Assembly (NCBI RefSeq): GCF_022581195.2
Contig: NC_061472.1
Coordinates: 1,364,001-1,428,000 of the forward strand
Source of the DNA: Helicoverpa zea
Taxonomy: Eukaryota; Arthropoda; Insecta; Lepidoptera; Noctuidae
DNA length: 64,000 nucleotides
Direction of reading: 5' to 3'
Part shown: positions 26,936 through 38,680 of the stretch, one piece after another
How the letters are laid out: every line of letters starts with the position of its first letter
How positions within the stretch are numbered: position 1 is the first letter of the stretch
The notes under the pieces: model-generated
Told to the model about the DNA's origin: nothing
Database searches by the model: none
Seen by the model: only the letters and a program-made list of their open reading frames with translations
Position numbers and translations under genes: made by a program

Positions 26936-27479
26936 ATTCGTTTATTGATCCACAGTTACATTCACAAATCACTTCTTAATGTTATGAGGTAGATTACAAT
27001 AAAGGTAAACTGTAACTATATTACTAGAGTCATTTTTATCAGTTCTGTGGTCCCCAAACTAGGCTGTGCCTGTATCTTGGGGACCTATTTTCTAATTACA
27101 TTGTGGTTTTTATGCGTAAATTCTGATTATAGGTCAGATAATAACATTAACATTATTTTGTATGTAATCGGTGGACACTTAGGAATATAAAAAACTAAAT
27201 TAACATATATTAAAGGAGATCAGCAACTAAAACATAAATCGCATTCTTGCAGATAAATAGTTCTCTCTCTGGACATTAAAGTAATAAAAATAAAATAAAA
27301 TTTAAATTAGGTTAATGAGGTCAAAAACTGAAAACATAAGTTGCTTTTTCGTGCAAATTAATTGTTTTGTTTCTCTGGACAATTCAAAAAAAAGAAAAGG
27401 ATAAAAATAAAATAATAACATGAGTAAAAGAAAAAGAAATGAAATCCTCTTCTTTTTAGCTAATAGGTAGATCTTTGTA

Positions 27480-27595
27480 CCTATGTTTTTTGGTGTTTGT
27501 GTGTGATGTTATGTGTTTGTGTTCGTGTTTTGTGTGTGATGGTTGGTTTCGTGTGTGTTTTGTGTGTGGGTGGTGTCTGTGAGGGTATGTGTGAG
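27480..27595. repeat. GT-rich simple sequence in the LINE 3' region
   Basis: TGTGTTTGTGTTCGTGTTTTG-like run just after the ORF2 stop on the LINE strand (CA-rich there). Confidence 0.7.
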
Positions 27596-30448
27596 TTAGT
27601 GTGTCTTTTCAAGTGTTGATGAAGCGGTGAGAATATTCTCGGTTTCTTCGTATGTGAGTTCCATTAACAATTTCTTGATCACCTTTTTGCATGCGAAATA
27701 CGGAAGTTCATTTGTGCTGCGGGATATACTACGGTTGACGTTGTTGAATATTGTAGTGTGCAGGTATGTAGGGCATCTTCTGGCTAGGAGGGAGATGGTG
27801 CGTGGTACTGGGACTTGGTTAGTTCTTTTAGATATCAGCGTTTGGTAATCCGGTCTTTTTTTTAGTTGTTTGAATGTGTGTAGGTATGCATTTAGAATAT
27901 AGAGTTGACGGACTCGAAGTACACCAAATTCGTTGAATAAGGTGTCTGTGGGATATAGGAATGGTTTCTTGAGGAGCACCTTGATGACAGCCCTTTGGGC
28001 TCTCTCGAGTTCTATGAGAGTGGTTTTGCCAGCTCCTCCCCAGATAGATATTCCGTATTGAATTATAGATTGACATATGGCGTAGTAGACCATGCGCTGT
28101 GTGTCTTTAGATGTCCGATCTCTTAGTTTTTTCATAATATAGGTGAGCTTTCTGACTCGCGTGGATAAAGACTGGATGTGCTCTTTGTACGACAGATTTT
28201 CATCAATAATTAAGCCGAGGTATCGAATAGAGTGAGTGCGTTGTATTTGTTCGCAAGAGCAGCTATCTTTTGGTGTGTTTGTGTGGCATGTGTGGAATTT
28301 GAGTGAGAGGTTAGAAGGCGGACTGGACGTCATGGTTTTGATGAATGTGATTGCTTTGGTCTTTTTTATGTTTAGAGTTAATAGGTTATTGTTGAGTGTT
28401 TGTGCTACTGTTGACAGCCCCTCTTCTGCTAGGGAGAATAACTGCTCCCAGGTTTTTGCTTGAAATAAGATAACAGTATCATCGGCATATGATATTAGTT
28501 CTGCACTGTGTATGTTTAGGTTGAGTATGTCGTTCATGTATATAGTGAAGAGTGTTGGGCCTAGTAGACTACCCTGCGGGACGCCAAAGTTTATGGAAAG
28601 TTTGCTGCTAGTGAGACACTCTGATTTAACGTATTGGCTACGGTTAGTGAGGTAACTACGGAACCAGTCCAATGGTATACCTCTAATGCCGGAGGCGTCT
28701 AGTTTCTTAAGGAGAAGATCAGTAGAGATGGTGTCGAAGGCTTTAGCCAAGTCTAGGAAGACTGCCATGCATCTGTCCCCTTTTTCTATACAGTTTGCAA
28801 TCGATTTTGTTAACAAAAGAGCGGCATCTTCAGTAGATTTTCCCTTCCTAAAGCCGAATTGCCTTTCTGAGATTATGTTATTTTTCTCCAAAAAGTTAAC
28901 TAGTCGGGTATTTACAACCTTTTCAAGAATTTTAGACAATATGCTAAGAAGTGCTATGGGACGGTAGTTTTCCGGTTTATCAGGTGGTCCTCCTTTGTGT
29001 ATAGGGCTTACTGCAGCGACTTTCCATTGTTCTGGAAATACTCCTGTTTCTATGCTAAGGTTAATGATATAAGTAAGAGGAGCGACTATGAATTTCTGTA
29101 TTTTTTTTAAGAGTTTGGCGCCAATTTTGTCTGGTCCGGGACTACTGTCTTTTTTCAATTGATTAATGAAGAGAGATACTTCTGTTTCGTCAGTGGGTTG
29201 AATGAAAAAAGAGAGAGGTAAGTTTTTTTGTGGCGTGTATTTGTTTGTCAGGGATGTCTGTGTTTCGGATATTCTTGTGAGTATAGTGTCCGCGAGGTTC
29301 TTGCCTACTGTTGTGAAATATGTATTGTATTTGTTTAGGCAATCAATTGGGTCTGGGCAGTTTGGTGTAACACTGGATGTTTTATTCTTCTGGGTGGAGC
29401 TAGGATCGTATATCGATTTTAAAACTTTCCAAAGAGTTTGAGGATTTTTACTGTTTTCTTGCAGCTGTCGACTATCGTATTCAATTTTTATTTTTCGTAA
29501 GAGGTCGTTGCAGAAGTTTCTATAGCGTGTATATATCAGTTTTTTGCTGGTGTTTTTTGGATCTGCCCTCAGAGATAGATGAAGCCTGTCTCGGTGTTTG
29601 ATACATCTCATGAGCCCAGGTGTGATCCAAGGTTGAATGTTGAGTTTGCTACGAGGTGTTTTGATTTTACGGGTGTGTTTTTCAATTAGGTCTACGAGGG
29701 TTGTTGTGAGCAAGGTTGCCGCCGTGCTCGGGCACTGTTGGGTTAGGACGTCTGACCAGTCCTTGTTGGCTAAGTCTAGGATAAGGTCGTCGTCATTAAT
29801 TTTGTATTTCCAGGCATTTGGTTTTCTCCTTGATGCGTCAATATTTGGTAAACAGGCTATTGCTATGTCATGGTCTGTGATGGAGCTTTTACATATAATG
29901 CCCCTGGGCTTCGGCTTGCTCTTAATGAATATGTGGTCAATACATGATTTGCCTCTGGTTGGTTTGGTTATGACAGGAAGCAGGGAGTGTGAAGCCATTA
30001 AGCACAAGTAATCATGGTGTTTGTTATTTGTGGTGTTGCATATGTCGATATTTGTGTCACCGGAGATAATAATTGTGTCGTATTTGTTCATTGTGGTTAG
30101 GAGATTGTCTATGGAAGCGATGAAATCTGATAAGTTAGAAAAAGAGGGTGAGCGGTATAGTCCTATTAGTGCGATTTTGTTGTTTAAGACTAGGAGGAGA
30201 CTATCGGTGTCTAATAGGCTTGTGCTGGTTATAGATACATCATATTTGTTTTTAACGTAAATTACTACGCCGCCATTTTTGTTTTGTTGTTTATCCGATC
30301 GGTAAACATTGTAACCGGGAAGGTTATCGATTATCGATCCTTCGTGTAGCCAGCACTCGGTTAGGACAATGACGTCAAGGTTCACGCCAAGTCGTTGCAG
30401 CGTTATGGCAAAGTCATCGAAGTTTCTTTGATAACTTCTAATGTTTAA
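27596..30448 (-). CDS. LINE ORF2: endonuclease-reverse transcriptase, main part
   Basis: An open frame of 958 codons from an ATG at 30472, of which about the first eight codons (MHEKKESP) belong to the end of the inserted element. It makes the nicking endonuclease and reverse transcriptase for target-primed retrotransposition. AP-endonuclease motifs (numbered in the 958-residue frame): LTECW (37-41), YRSPS (106-110), SGDTNID (137-143), TDHD (199-202). RT motifs: SPGPDKIGAKLL (444-455), VFLDLAKAFD (571-580), GVPQGSLLGP (630-639), SYADDTVILF (661-670). No internal stop or frameshift, unusual for a copy otherwise broken. Intact catalytic residues are visible throughout. Confidence 0.93.
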   Translation of the reverse strand, partial: LNIRSYQRNFDDFAITLQRLGVNLDVIVLTECWLHEGSIIDNLPGYNVYRSDKQQNKNGGVVIYVKNKYDVSITSTSLLDTDSLLLVLNNKIALIGLYRSPSFSNLSDFIASIDNLLTTMNKYDTIIISGDTNIDICNTTNNKHHDYLCLMASHSLLPVITKPTRGKSCIDHIFIKSKPKPRGIICKSSITDHDIAIACLPNIDASRRKPNAWKYKINDDDLILDLANKDWSDVLTQQCPSTAATLLTTTLVDLIEKHTRKIKTPRSKLNIQPWITPGLMRCIKHRDRLHLSLRADPKNTSKKLIYTRYRNFCNDLLRKIKIEYDSRQLQENSKNPQTLWKVLKSIYDPSSTQKNKTSSVTPNCPDPIDCLNKYNTYFTTVGKNLADTILTRISETQTSLTNKYTPQKNLPLSFFIQPTDETEVSLFINQLKKDSSPGPDKIGAKLLKKIQKFIVAPLTYIINLSIETGVFPEQWKVAAVSPIHKGGPPDKPENYRPIALLSILSKILEKVVNTRLVNFLEKNNIISERQFGFRKGKSTEDAALLLTKSIANCIEKGDRCMAVFLDLAKAFDTISTDLLLKKLDASGIRGIPLDWFRSYLTNRSQYVKSECLTSSKLSINFGVPQGSLLGPTLFTIYMNDILNLNIHSAELISYADDTVILFQAKTWEQLFSLAEEGLSTVAQTLNNNLLTLNIKKTKAITFIKTMTSSPPSNLSLKFHTCHTNTPKDSCSCEQIQRTHSIRYLGLIIDENLSYKEHIQSLSTRVRKLTYIMKKLRDRTSKDTQRMVYYAICQSIIQYGISIWGGAGKTTLIELERAQRAVIKVLLKKPFLYPTDTLFNEFGVLRVRQLYILNAYLHTFKQLKKRPDYQTLISKRTNQVPVPRTISLLARRCPTYLHTTIFNNVNRSISRSTNELPYFACKKVIKKLLMELTYEETENILTASSTLEKTH

Positions 30449-31402
30449 GGGTGATTCTTTTTTTTCGTGCATATTACGCGTCCAACCTAAAAATCTTAAT
30501 TTACTAACTGAATACCTATGTTTTGTATACAGGAAATCAAATGTTATAAAGTTAGGCTTCTGTGCATGTAATATTTACTGATGAAAGTAACCTAATTAAC
30601 AAAATATAAATTAAAAACATAATTAATTCTCATTTCCTTCGGTGTCCATATGCTATCGTCCTAGATATACTTGTATTTTATTCAAAAGTATCATTATTAA
30701 TTATTTATAAGTAACCGTACTAAAAAACTACATTAAAAAGTACAACTTTTTCATCTACATAGACAAAGCTAGCTCCGCAATTTTATATTTTTTTTATTTC
30801 ATAAATGTTTCTCATTTTTTTTTGTCATTACCATCGGGTTGGACGGATCTATGAATTATACTCTGCGTATTGCCCTTAACGCTGATACACCGACAACACA
30901 CCCCGCGCACATCCCTCAGTCGGCCAGTAAACGTCTTAGCAGGTGCACGCATGCTTATGATAATAAAATATGTTCGTGTAAAGTGGCGCAGGAGGTGATT
31001 ATTCTGGAATTGTTCTCTCTCCTATCGTTGCCATAATTAAGTAAGTATTTATGACTTAGTTTATTATGTTACTAATTATAGATTCTAATAATAACCTTCG
31101 ATTACTAAAATATTTAAGATTTCCGTAAGTTTGATATCCTATGAGATAAATTGAAAAAAGGATTGAAACCTCATTACCTTCTTCCTCACCACCTTCGTTT
31201 ACCCTCGTTTTTTTTAGCGATGGTAATGAGATTAAAACGATGGTATTTAGAATCTATAAATACTTTAATTGCAATTTGTGCTTCATTTTTGTTTTTAATA
31301 TAATTATAAGTAATTTTAATTACGTCATAAATTACCTTTGATAAACTTGTGAATCTACTTACGTGTAAGGTATTTATTTTCGCAGAGGACCAAGAATTAA
31401 GA

Positions 31403-31752
31403 ATGCCGAGAAAAACTAAACACAAACGAGAGCACGATAGACTTCAAAAGAAAAAAAATATGCAGCAATTAAGGCAGGTCCTGAAAAGTATAAAGAAGAT
31501 CAGTGTTCGAAAGGGCCGCAGTCACCGAAAGTCAAAAAATTATCTGATATTAATGTGACTGATTGGGAAAACAGAAAATTTTATGTTGATAAAAAGGAAC
31601 CCGTTGACAAAACTTTTCAGACCGATTTAGGGAAATTTATCATGTCCAATAGCGAACCAGAGCATGATACCAAAGAAAATGTAGAAGGAGTATACGCAAA
31701 GAGAGAAATTCAAAATTTTTGTGATGATGATTCCGATGAAAATATTTCCTAA
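31403..31752 (+). pseudogene. Basic N-terminal ORF remnant of the TTAA element
   Basis: Begins MPRKTKHKREHDRLQKKK; a poly(A) run near 31453 carries a 1-nt shift, after which the other frame reads YAAIKAGPEKYKED, then NVTDWENRKFYVDKKEP, and ends in an acidic DDDSDENIS and TAA. The (R/K)xYAxIKAxPEKYxE pattern is like the basic repeats at the start of Sola-type transposases (from memory, unverified). The catalytic part is missing. Confidence 0.45.
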
Positions 31753-31874
31753 TACTATGAGTTATTTTAATTCATTTGTTTTTGATATCATATTTTCGAA
31801 ATATTTTTTTAATAGTATATAATTACATTGCGAGAAGTCTAATTTTAGTTTTGTAGTCTGATTCTTAGGTTATC

Positions 31875-32380
31875 TTGCCCTATTCCCAATTTTATTTGGG
31901 GTCGGCGCAATATGTCTTCTGCTTTTTTGTGTCATCTGTCAGACAATTCATCCATCTTTTCTTAAGTCCTCCTCTTCTTCTCCATCCATCTACATTTATA
32001 CCTAGCACACACTTTGTTGCATGCGTATCATCCCTCCTCATTACATGCCCATACCATGACAACCTTCTTACTTCTCATCTTTTCTGTAACAGGCGCTACT
32101 TTCAGACTTCCTCTAATGTAACCATTCCTCACTTTATATCAATTCTTGTCACACCACACATCCATCTCAACTTTCTCATTTCTCAGTGGCCAACACTCAA
32201 ATTCACCCTTGTTCTTAAAAAAAACTATTGCACCACTCGTCTGGTATTGTTTCCTCTTGCAAACACTTATTGAAGAATAAAGTCAGCCATTTCCATCCAT
32301 CCATCTTTAATACCTTCCACACTTTCACTCGTATTCCACCTGGCCCTAACGCTTTTCCATATTATACTAATTCTTAGCTT
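31875..32380 (-). mobile_element. RTE-clade LINE fragment nested in the TTAA element
   Basis: The - strand reads LSWYGHVMRRDDTHATKCVL then GINVDGWRRRGGLKKRWM, the RTE ORF2 C-terminus, preceded by KALGPGGIRVKVWKVLK from the RT domain. Both parts are broken by stops and a deletion joins them. Confidence 0.75.
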
Positions 32381-32862
32381 ATAGAAGAAAAATAAAAGCT
32401 TCTGATTTTTTGTCTCATTATTCTCAAAGATTATGATTATTATGTAGAAAAATAAGTAAAAAATTAAAAAAGGCAAGAAAAATACCCTTATCATAAGTAT
32501 CCGATCATTTAGAAGTCTAATTTTAATTTCTTTATTTAGTTTATTGAATATAAAAATAAATCTTTCTTATCCAAGTTTTTATCAGTCGATTCTTTTCATT
32601 TTCATAACCTTAACTTCTCGATTTTCCTCTGGAAACTAAACAAAATCATTACCATCGTTGAAGTTCTCATTACCATCTCACTCCGAAAAGTTAACATGAT
32701 TGTAATTCCATTGTTTTCTATCAAAGGAAGGTAGAAACTACACAACGTTGAAGGATTACCTATATTTTGACGATATTAGAAAAAAAAAACAAAGTTATTT
32801 GACAATAATTTGAAATTGCTAAATATCACAGAATGTGCACGAACTACGCGAAACACCCTTAA

Positions 32863-32994
32863 AGTAAGTAGTGTAAAATCGTTTTCGTGGTTATTGCTTT
32901 TGCAGTAATTCCTACATTCTTCCAGTTCATTTAAATCATGACATTCTAGTGTTGTTATATCGTCAATATTTTGTATTATGTCATCCAACGCCAT
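32863..32994 (-). pseudogene. LINE ORF2 N-terminus, severed from the rest
   Basis: MALDDIIQNIDDITTLECHD from an ATG at 32994, leading to ENDFTLLTL, where the TTAA target begins. Removing the insertion and one TTAA brings it into frame with NIRSYQRNFDDF at about 30444, the usual start of the endonuclease domain, giving an ORF2 of roughly 994 residues. Confidence 0.88.
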
Positions 32995-33761
32995 TACTAA
33001 CGAAATTCATAAAAAAATGTTTGTAATTTTTTAATACGATGGTTGTGGTCATGATTTGACGAACTGTGAATTTATGCAAGGAATTACATTTTGTAGAAAT
33101 AACAGGTGGTAGGATGTTTAGTTTACGTGTGAGTGTTGATGTGTTAGAGCGTGTAGCTAGCTTTTGTGTGATTTGTGGTATAATATGTTTGTTAGTGACT
33201 TTTGAAGTTGATATGAAGGTGATGTTGTTTGATTTGACGTAAAAAACAGTGAGAGTCATTGTCAAGACTCGGCTGGCCGCGGATGTATAATAATATTGGG
33301 AGGAAACAATTTTCGCATGTATGAACGAGTGTGTTAAAGTGTTTGAATTATTGAAATGTGTGCCTTTTTTATTTTTGTTATTTTGTATGTAATTATTAGA
33401 TAGTAGTGGTAGTATTTTATTTATATGAGTTGTTTGAGTATCATGTGGAGTGTATGTATGGAGGTAATATGTGTTTTTCTGTTTTGTCTTCATTGTCTGT
33501 GTGTGTGTAAGTGTGCGTTTGTGAGTGTATTTTGAGTAGCAAAATATTTTTATCAAACAAAGTAGGTAAGAATAATTATGATATTCTACAGTTAAATCAC
33601 AAGATATAATTTTAGGAAAAAGAAAGATTAAAATTAAATGAGTTATTTTGGCTTTTAGTAAAGCGTAACTAGGCACTAAAGTAAAAATTGAGAGGTACAA
33701 GTAACCATAACAAAAGAATATGAAATTAAATCTGTACTGCTTAATATCCTGGTGCGGCGTC

Positions 33762-34220
33762 TTATTGTAGGCTTGCTGGCGCGGGGGAGCGCTCGGCCGC
33801 CGGAGCGGTCGGTGCGCGTCCCATATGACGTTCCAGATCTTCCATGTTCTGTATGTGTATAGCGGGGTTGCCCTCTTGCTTGCGTATAAGAATGGCGCCG
33901 TTTCTGATCCAGCAGTATTTGTATCCGTGTACCTTTGCAGCGTTTCTAGCCGCACGAAATAACTGCCTATTACAGAACGTAAGTCTCTCGTTCACAAAGA
34001 TGTTTCTCGTAGGTCCAGCTATTTCGATGTCGGTAGAGGTCAATGACCTTCTCATTTTTGCCGCTTTTAAAAATTCATCGCGTTTGTATCGTCGAACAAA
34101 ACGCACGGCGAGATTGCGAGGCGGGGTGTCAGATGAGTCCGTCTTCTGGCGGCGAGGTCCCACACGAGACACGAAGTCGATATCATGTTCATCCACGGTT
34201 ACGCCTATTTTGTGTGCCAT
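33762..34220 (-). pseudogene. LINE ORF1 remnant, FP-type C-terminal domain
   Basis: About 150 residues: VDEHDIDFVSRVGPRRQ, then NIFVNERLTFCNRQLFRAAR and HGYKYCWIRNGAILIRK. This is the domain seen in ORF1 proteins of many insect LINEs (Pfam FP C-terminal), probably an RNA chaperone. In-frame stop upstream at about 34250, and the coiled-coil N-terminus is missing, so it is 5'-truncated. Confidence 0.85.
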
Positions 34221-34543
34221 TACCCGGATAGACTTGTAAATCTGGATTTAATTAAATTGGAAATAGAACCAGCTAGAAGTGACACTTTACATTTATCAGA
34301 GTGTCAAACGTGCTGCGTCTACTTTATAATTCCATCGGTTTCTCATATAGCATCGCATTAAAAGCTCAGCCATATAAACCATGGTAGCGAACTCAGCCAT
34401 AAAATTATCCTGAAAATATTCATTTTTCACACGATATTTTCATGCATACGTAATTTCATAAGGTTTATTCCATAGAGGTTTAATAGGTGCTGCATGTTGT
34501 AAGTAAGAGTGATAATTGCATGGCTAAGGGATTTTCTGAAAGA

Positions 34544-34662
34544 GTTACCGCGGCCCTGGTGCATAAAGGGCTTAAGAAGGAACATGGTCGGATTTAGTCA
34601 GAGAGTCTGACACTCCCTCACGCTGCACCCACAGCGGGAGGGATCACTTGATGATTTCCCAA
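34544..34662 (+). repeat. TTACCGCGGCCCTGG dispersed repeat
   Basis: GTTACCGCGGCCCTGGTGC, AAGAAGGAACATGG, then GTCTGACACTCCCTCACG and GATGATTTCCC: a common lepidopteran retroposon end, also at 40440. Confidence 0.7.
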
Positions 34663-36151
34663 CAAAAAAAAATGTTGTAGAGTGAATTACATCATCAATG
34701 CAATTATATAGAATACAGGCATTTGTGATGATAATTTAGAAATATAATATTATGACATAAATGATGAAGTCATCGCATGAAATCTAAATAAACTAGCAAA
34801 ATTCAATTGAAGGAATTCATTTACGTTTAGAATTAGCACAATGCTGGACAAGTCAATATTTTTGATAAAAAATGATAATAGTTTATTGAAAAAAAATAAA
34901 CATTAAAATAATGAATGACTATGATGAAATTAAATGGTCTTTATGATATAATATTGGAAGACACTTGTGTGCATCACGTTACTAGTAATGACGTGTTTGA
35001 AGTGGGTAGTATTCAAAAATAAAGCTTTATTCAAAGCCTAGTGAAGGAAGTTGTGAGTGGATACAGGCAGCAGATAGTGCAGTAAATATTTTGGATTTTT
35101 ACAAATTCAGCTGACACGGAAACAGTAAGAATTGTGATCCCACTAATATAAACGCAAACATGTATGTAACCCTGTCACGCAAAAACTGTTGAATGTGCTT
35201 TGCGAAACTTTGCAGTGTTATCGCTTATATAGCAGAATATTTAATTTTGAATTGCAATTTTTTTTTATATTTTTAATCTCATTATCATCAATTTAATTGG
35301 TGGATTTTAATAGCTAAAATAGAACAAAAGGTCATCCTTACAAAATTGTATATTTTTACACTGTGTTGATTTCATAAGTCTTTCGATACAAAAAAAATAT
35401 ATAATTTGTTTATCAAATATACCTAATAAGAAAGTCTATAAAATAAGATTAAAAGCTTATTTTCAGATTTACTAGATAAAAAATAGGCGATAAAATTCGG
35501 TGTAAGTAGGTGTTTTATTTGAAATTGGGATTAAAATATTACAATATTATTAACATTTTGTACAGCAAAAAACTAACAGTTTTTATTTTAATCCTATTAC
35601 TTTATACTTTACAAATTGCATGTAATAACTGGCAATTAATAATGTATATTAATATTATAGACTCAATTAGAGAGTCAGTTTGTTTGCTTTGAATTTTGAA
35701 CCCGAATTGGAAACTTCTTTCAGTGTTAGATAGCCCATTTATCGGGCAGAGCTATAGGCTGCTTTTGTCCGGGTGAACGAAGTAGCGACCACAGGAAAAA
35801 TCCGAAAACGTATTAGGGGTATTTATCTACCGAAATTCAAAAAATTCTTTGTAAACAAAAGTCACAATAACAGCAGATCGGTAATTCATGTAAAGCATAG
35901 ACTAATATACTAAATGTAAAGTAATATTGACATGATCATATCAATTTCTTCATATTCGTTTGCAAATTGCATTTTTAAAGCGAGCAATTTGTAAGTATAT
36001 TTTATACAAACATCAATTTACGTATACCAATACAATTATGTTTATAATATTTCGTGAGTACTTGCGTTATATCGTTTGTTTTACTCGATCAGACATTCTG
36101 TGGTAAAGTTCATACTTATTTTTTGCACAGAACTTCAAATGTGTGGGTTTC
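34663..36151. other. Unassigned AT-rich DNA
   Basis: Helitron-like scraps at about 35150-35230 and 35715-35800; no gene. Confidence 0.4.
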
Positions 36152-36169
36152 TATAATAATAATAATAAA

Positions 36170-36886
36170 GCCCCGCAGGGCATCTGAGGCGGATGACGGG
36201 GAGTAGCGACCCCGCGGGGCTATATATCCGAGTGCTCCAGGGAGAGTATACTGTCCCCCATCTCCGGTTTGCCGGAGTGAAGCATGACGGGGAATAGGTC
36301 TCCCGCCTTTTGGCTTGCCTTCATCGGCCGGTCAGAGTGGAGTCGCTAGAGCAAGGTTAGTCCTGCTCGGAGGGTAGGTGCCTCGTGGTAAGTGGCGAGT
36401 GGGCCGGTGATGCTGGACCCACAGGGAGCGCGTGATCTGCGTTTAAAGTCCGCCGAGGTATCCTCACCCTTCTCAGCCGCTCATATCCCTGTTGCCCTCT
36501 TGTTGCTTTTTAGTGACTGATTCCCGGGGGCCCAGTAAGTGAGTTGGCGAGTCTCCACCTGCCATTTTAACATGTATTTAATACATTGTCATCGGCAGGT
36601 GCCATAGTTCCCGTAGTTTCCCCATTCCTAGTCCATTAGCATCCCATCACAATAGCCCAAGTAGTTTTCATCCATAGTTAGCAATAGTTTAGCACAGAAC
36701 CGGGGATTGTCCTTGGATACATTTCTATAGTGTAAACAGGGATAATCGTCGGTTTTGTGTCACCATTTCATTAAAGTTGTCTCAAAAGAGCTTCAGCGTG
36801 TTGGCTTCGGCCCCACGTTCGCCTCCCAAAAATCCGGGACTCTATAGTCCCGAGGTCTGGAAGAGACATACATATAATAATAATAA
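36170..36886 (+). mobile_element. (TAA)n retroposon, tandem copy 1
   Basis: 717 bp, GCCCCGCAGGGC... to GAGACATACATA(TAA)n, joined directly to copy 2. Confidence 0.88.
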
Positions 36887-37602
36887 GCCCCGCAGGGCAT
36901 CTGAGGCGGATGACGGGGAGTAGCGACCCCGCGGGGCTATATATCCGAGTGCTCCAGGGAGAGTACACTGTCCCCCACCTCCGGCTTGCCGGAGTGAAGC
37001 ATGACGGGGGATAGGTCTCCCGCCTCTTGGCTTGCCTTCATCGGCCGGTCAGAGTGGAGTCGCTAGAGCAAGGTTAGTCCTGCTCGGAGGGTAGGTGCCT
37101 CGTGGTAAGTGGCGAGTGGGCCGGTGATGCTGGACCCACAGGGAGCGCGTGATCTGCGTTTAAAGTCCGCCGAGGTATCCTCACCCTTCTCAGCCGCTCA
37201 TGTCCCTGTTGCCTTCTTGTTGCTTTTCAGTGACTGATTCCCGGGGGCCCAGTAAGTGAGTTGGCGAGTCTCCACCTGCCATTTTAACATGTATTTAATA
37301 CATTGTCATCGGCAGGTGCCATAGTTCCCGTAGTTTCCCCATTCCTAGTCCATTAGCATCCCATCACAATAGCCCAAGTAGTTTTCATCCATAGTTAGCA
37401 ATAGTTTAGCACAGAACCGGGGATTGTCCTTGGGTACATTTCTATAGTGTATACAGGGATAATCGTCGGTTTTGTGTTACCATTTCATTAAAGTTGTCTC
37501 AAAAGGGCTTCAGCGTGTTGGCTTCGGCCCCACGTTCGCCTTCCAAAAATCCGGGACTCTGTAGTCCCGTGGTCGGTTAGAGACATACAAATAATAATAA
37601 AG
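36887..37602 (+). mobile_element. (TAA)n retroposon, tandem copy 2
   Basis: 716 bp, head-to-tail with copies 1 and 3; the junctions are TAATAATAA runs. Confidence 0.88.
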
Positions 37603-38325
37603 GCCCCGTAGGGCATCTGAGGCGGATGACGGGGAGTAGCGACCCCGCGGGGCTACATATCCATAGTGCTCCAGGGAGAGTATACTGTCCCCCATCTCCG
37701 GCCTGCCGGAGTGAAGCATGACGGGGGATAGGTCTCCCGCCTCTTGGCTTGCCTTCATCGGCCGGTCAGAGTGGAGTCGCTAGAGTAGGGTTAGCAGCCC
37801 GCTCGGAGGGTAGGTGCCTCGTGGTAAGTGGCGAGTGGGCCGGTGATGCTGGACCCACAGGGAGCGCGTGATCTGCGTTTAAAGTCCGCCGAGGTATCCT
37901 CACCCTTCAGCCGCTCATGTACCTGTTGCCCCCTTGTTGCGATTTAGCGACTGATTCCCGGGGGCCCAGTAAGTGAGTTGGCGAGTCTCCACCTGCCATT
38001 TTTACGTGTATTTATTACATTGTTACTGGCAGGTGCCATAGTTCCCATAGTTTCCCCATTCCTAGTCCACTAGCATCCCATCACAATAGCCCAAGTAGTT
38101 TTCATCCATAGTTAGCAATAGTTTAGCACAGAACCGGGGATTGTCCTTGGGTACATTTCTATAGTGTATACAGGGATAATCGTCGGTTTTGTGTCACCAT
38201 TTCATTAAAGTTGTCTCAAAAGGGCTTCAGCGTGTTGGCTTCGGCCCCACGTTCGCCTCCCAAAAATCCGGGACTCTATAGTCCCGAGGTCTGGTAGAGA
38301 GAGACATACAAGATAATAATAATAA
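37603..38325 (+). mobile_element. (TAA)n retroposon, tandem copy 3
   Basis: About 723 bp. More diverged (GGCCCCGTAGGGC start). It ends in (TAA)n next to the 3' end of another LINE. Confidence 0.88.
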
Positions 38326-38680
38326 CTTTATTTCACAAAAATACAGATTTTACATGTTTTATATGAACACAGTTAAATGACCTTCGGTAGTAACACAATG
38401 TTATATAAACTTAGACTTGAATCTGTATACAAAACGGGAAGCCCTGCCTCTCAAACTAGGAAACCTGTATCTTGAGAGACAGTGATTCAGCTTAAAAATG
38501 ATGCAATAACATTTTATTAGTAGACTGTGTCGATCTACCTGCTTCTTCACGAAAACTGCTTGCTCCGTCAGGTATTTGTGTCTGTTTATAGAGTTTTTCA
38601 TGTTTTTCTGGTAATGGAACGATTGTTGACTAATACTATGTAGGAAGAAGAAGACGGTCTCTGACAATTAGTAATTGTTA
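38326..38680 (-). mobile_element. 3' end of a LINE, - orientation
   Basis: On the - strand it ends TGTATTTTTGTGAAATAAAG followed by (TTA)n. The open frame over it (38401-38667) has no domain I recognise. Confidence 0.45.

Larger units (their letters stand above)
30449..32858. mobile_element. 2410-bp TTAA-flanked DNA element inside LINE ORF2
   Basis: TTAA at 30445-30448 and 32859-32862 flanks ends that are inverted: GGGTGATTC...TTCGTGCATATT on the left and, on the other strand, GGGTGTTTCG...TTCGTGCACATT on the right. Within, TCATTACCATC-type motifs recur at 30825, 31218 (inverted), 32646 and 32667. The coding remnant is at 31403-31752. GGGTG ends plus TTAA fit Kolobok- or Sola3-like elements better than piggyBac (which has CCC ends), but this is not settled. 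Confidence 0.85.
26936..34230 (-). mobile_element. Jockey/CR1-like LINE (5'-truncated), split by a TTAA DNA element
   Basis: From right to left: ORF1 FP-type remnant (34220-33762), a ~770-bp CA-rich spacer, the ORF2 start (32994), the foreign element (30449-32858), the rest of ORF2 to 27596, and a 3' region ending in (TTA)n at about 26925-26936. The 5' end is cut inside ORF1. The (TTA)n tail and RT type suggest the CR1/Daphne side of the Jockey-CR1 group. Confidence 0.85.

Noticed and set aside
27627..30260. Seven or so + strand frames within the LINE
   Set aside because: Shadows of the intact ORF2 on the opposite strand.
30449..32858. piggyBac assignment for the TTAA element
   Set aside because: TTAA fits, but ends are GGGTG rather than CCC and no piggyBac transposase residues are visible.
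32981..33955. 324-codon - strand frame between LINE ORF1 and ORF2
   Set aside because: Its first part overlaps ORF1 in another frame and the rest is Thr/His/Asn/Lys low complexity over a CA-rich spacer; no domain.
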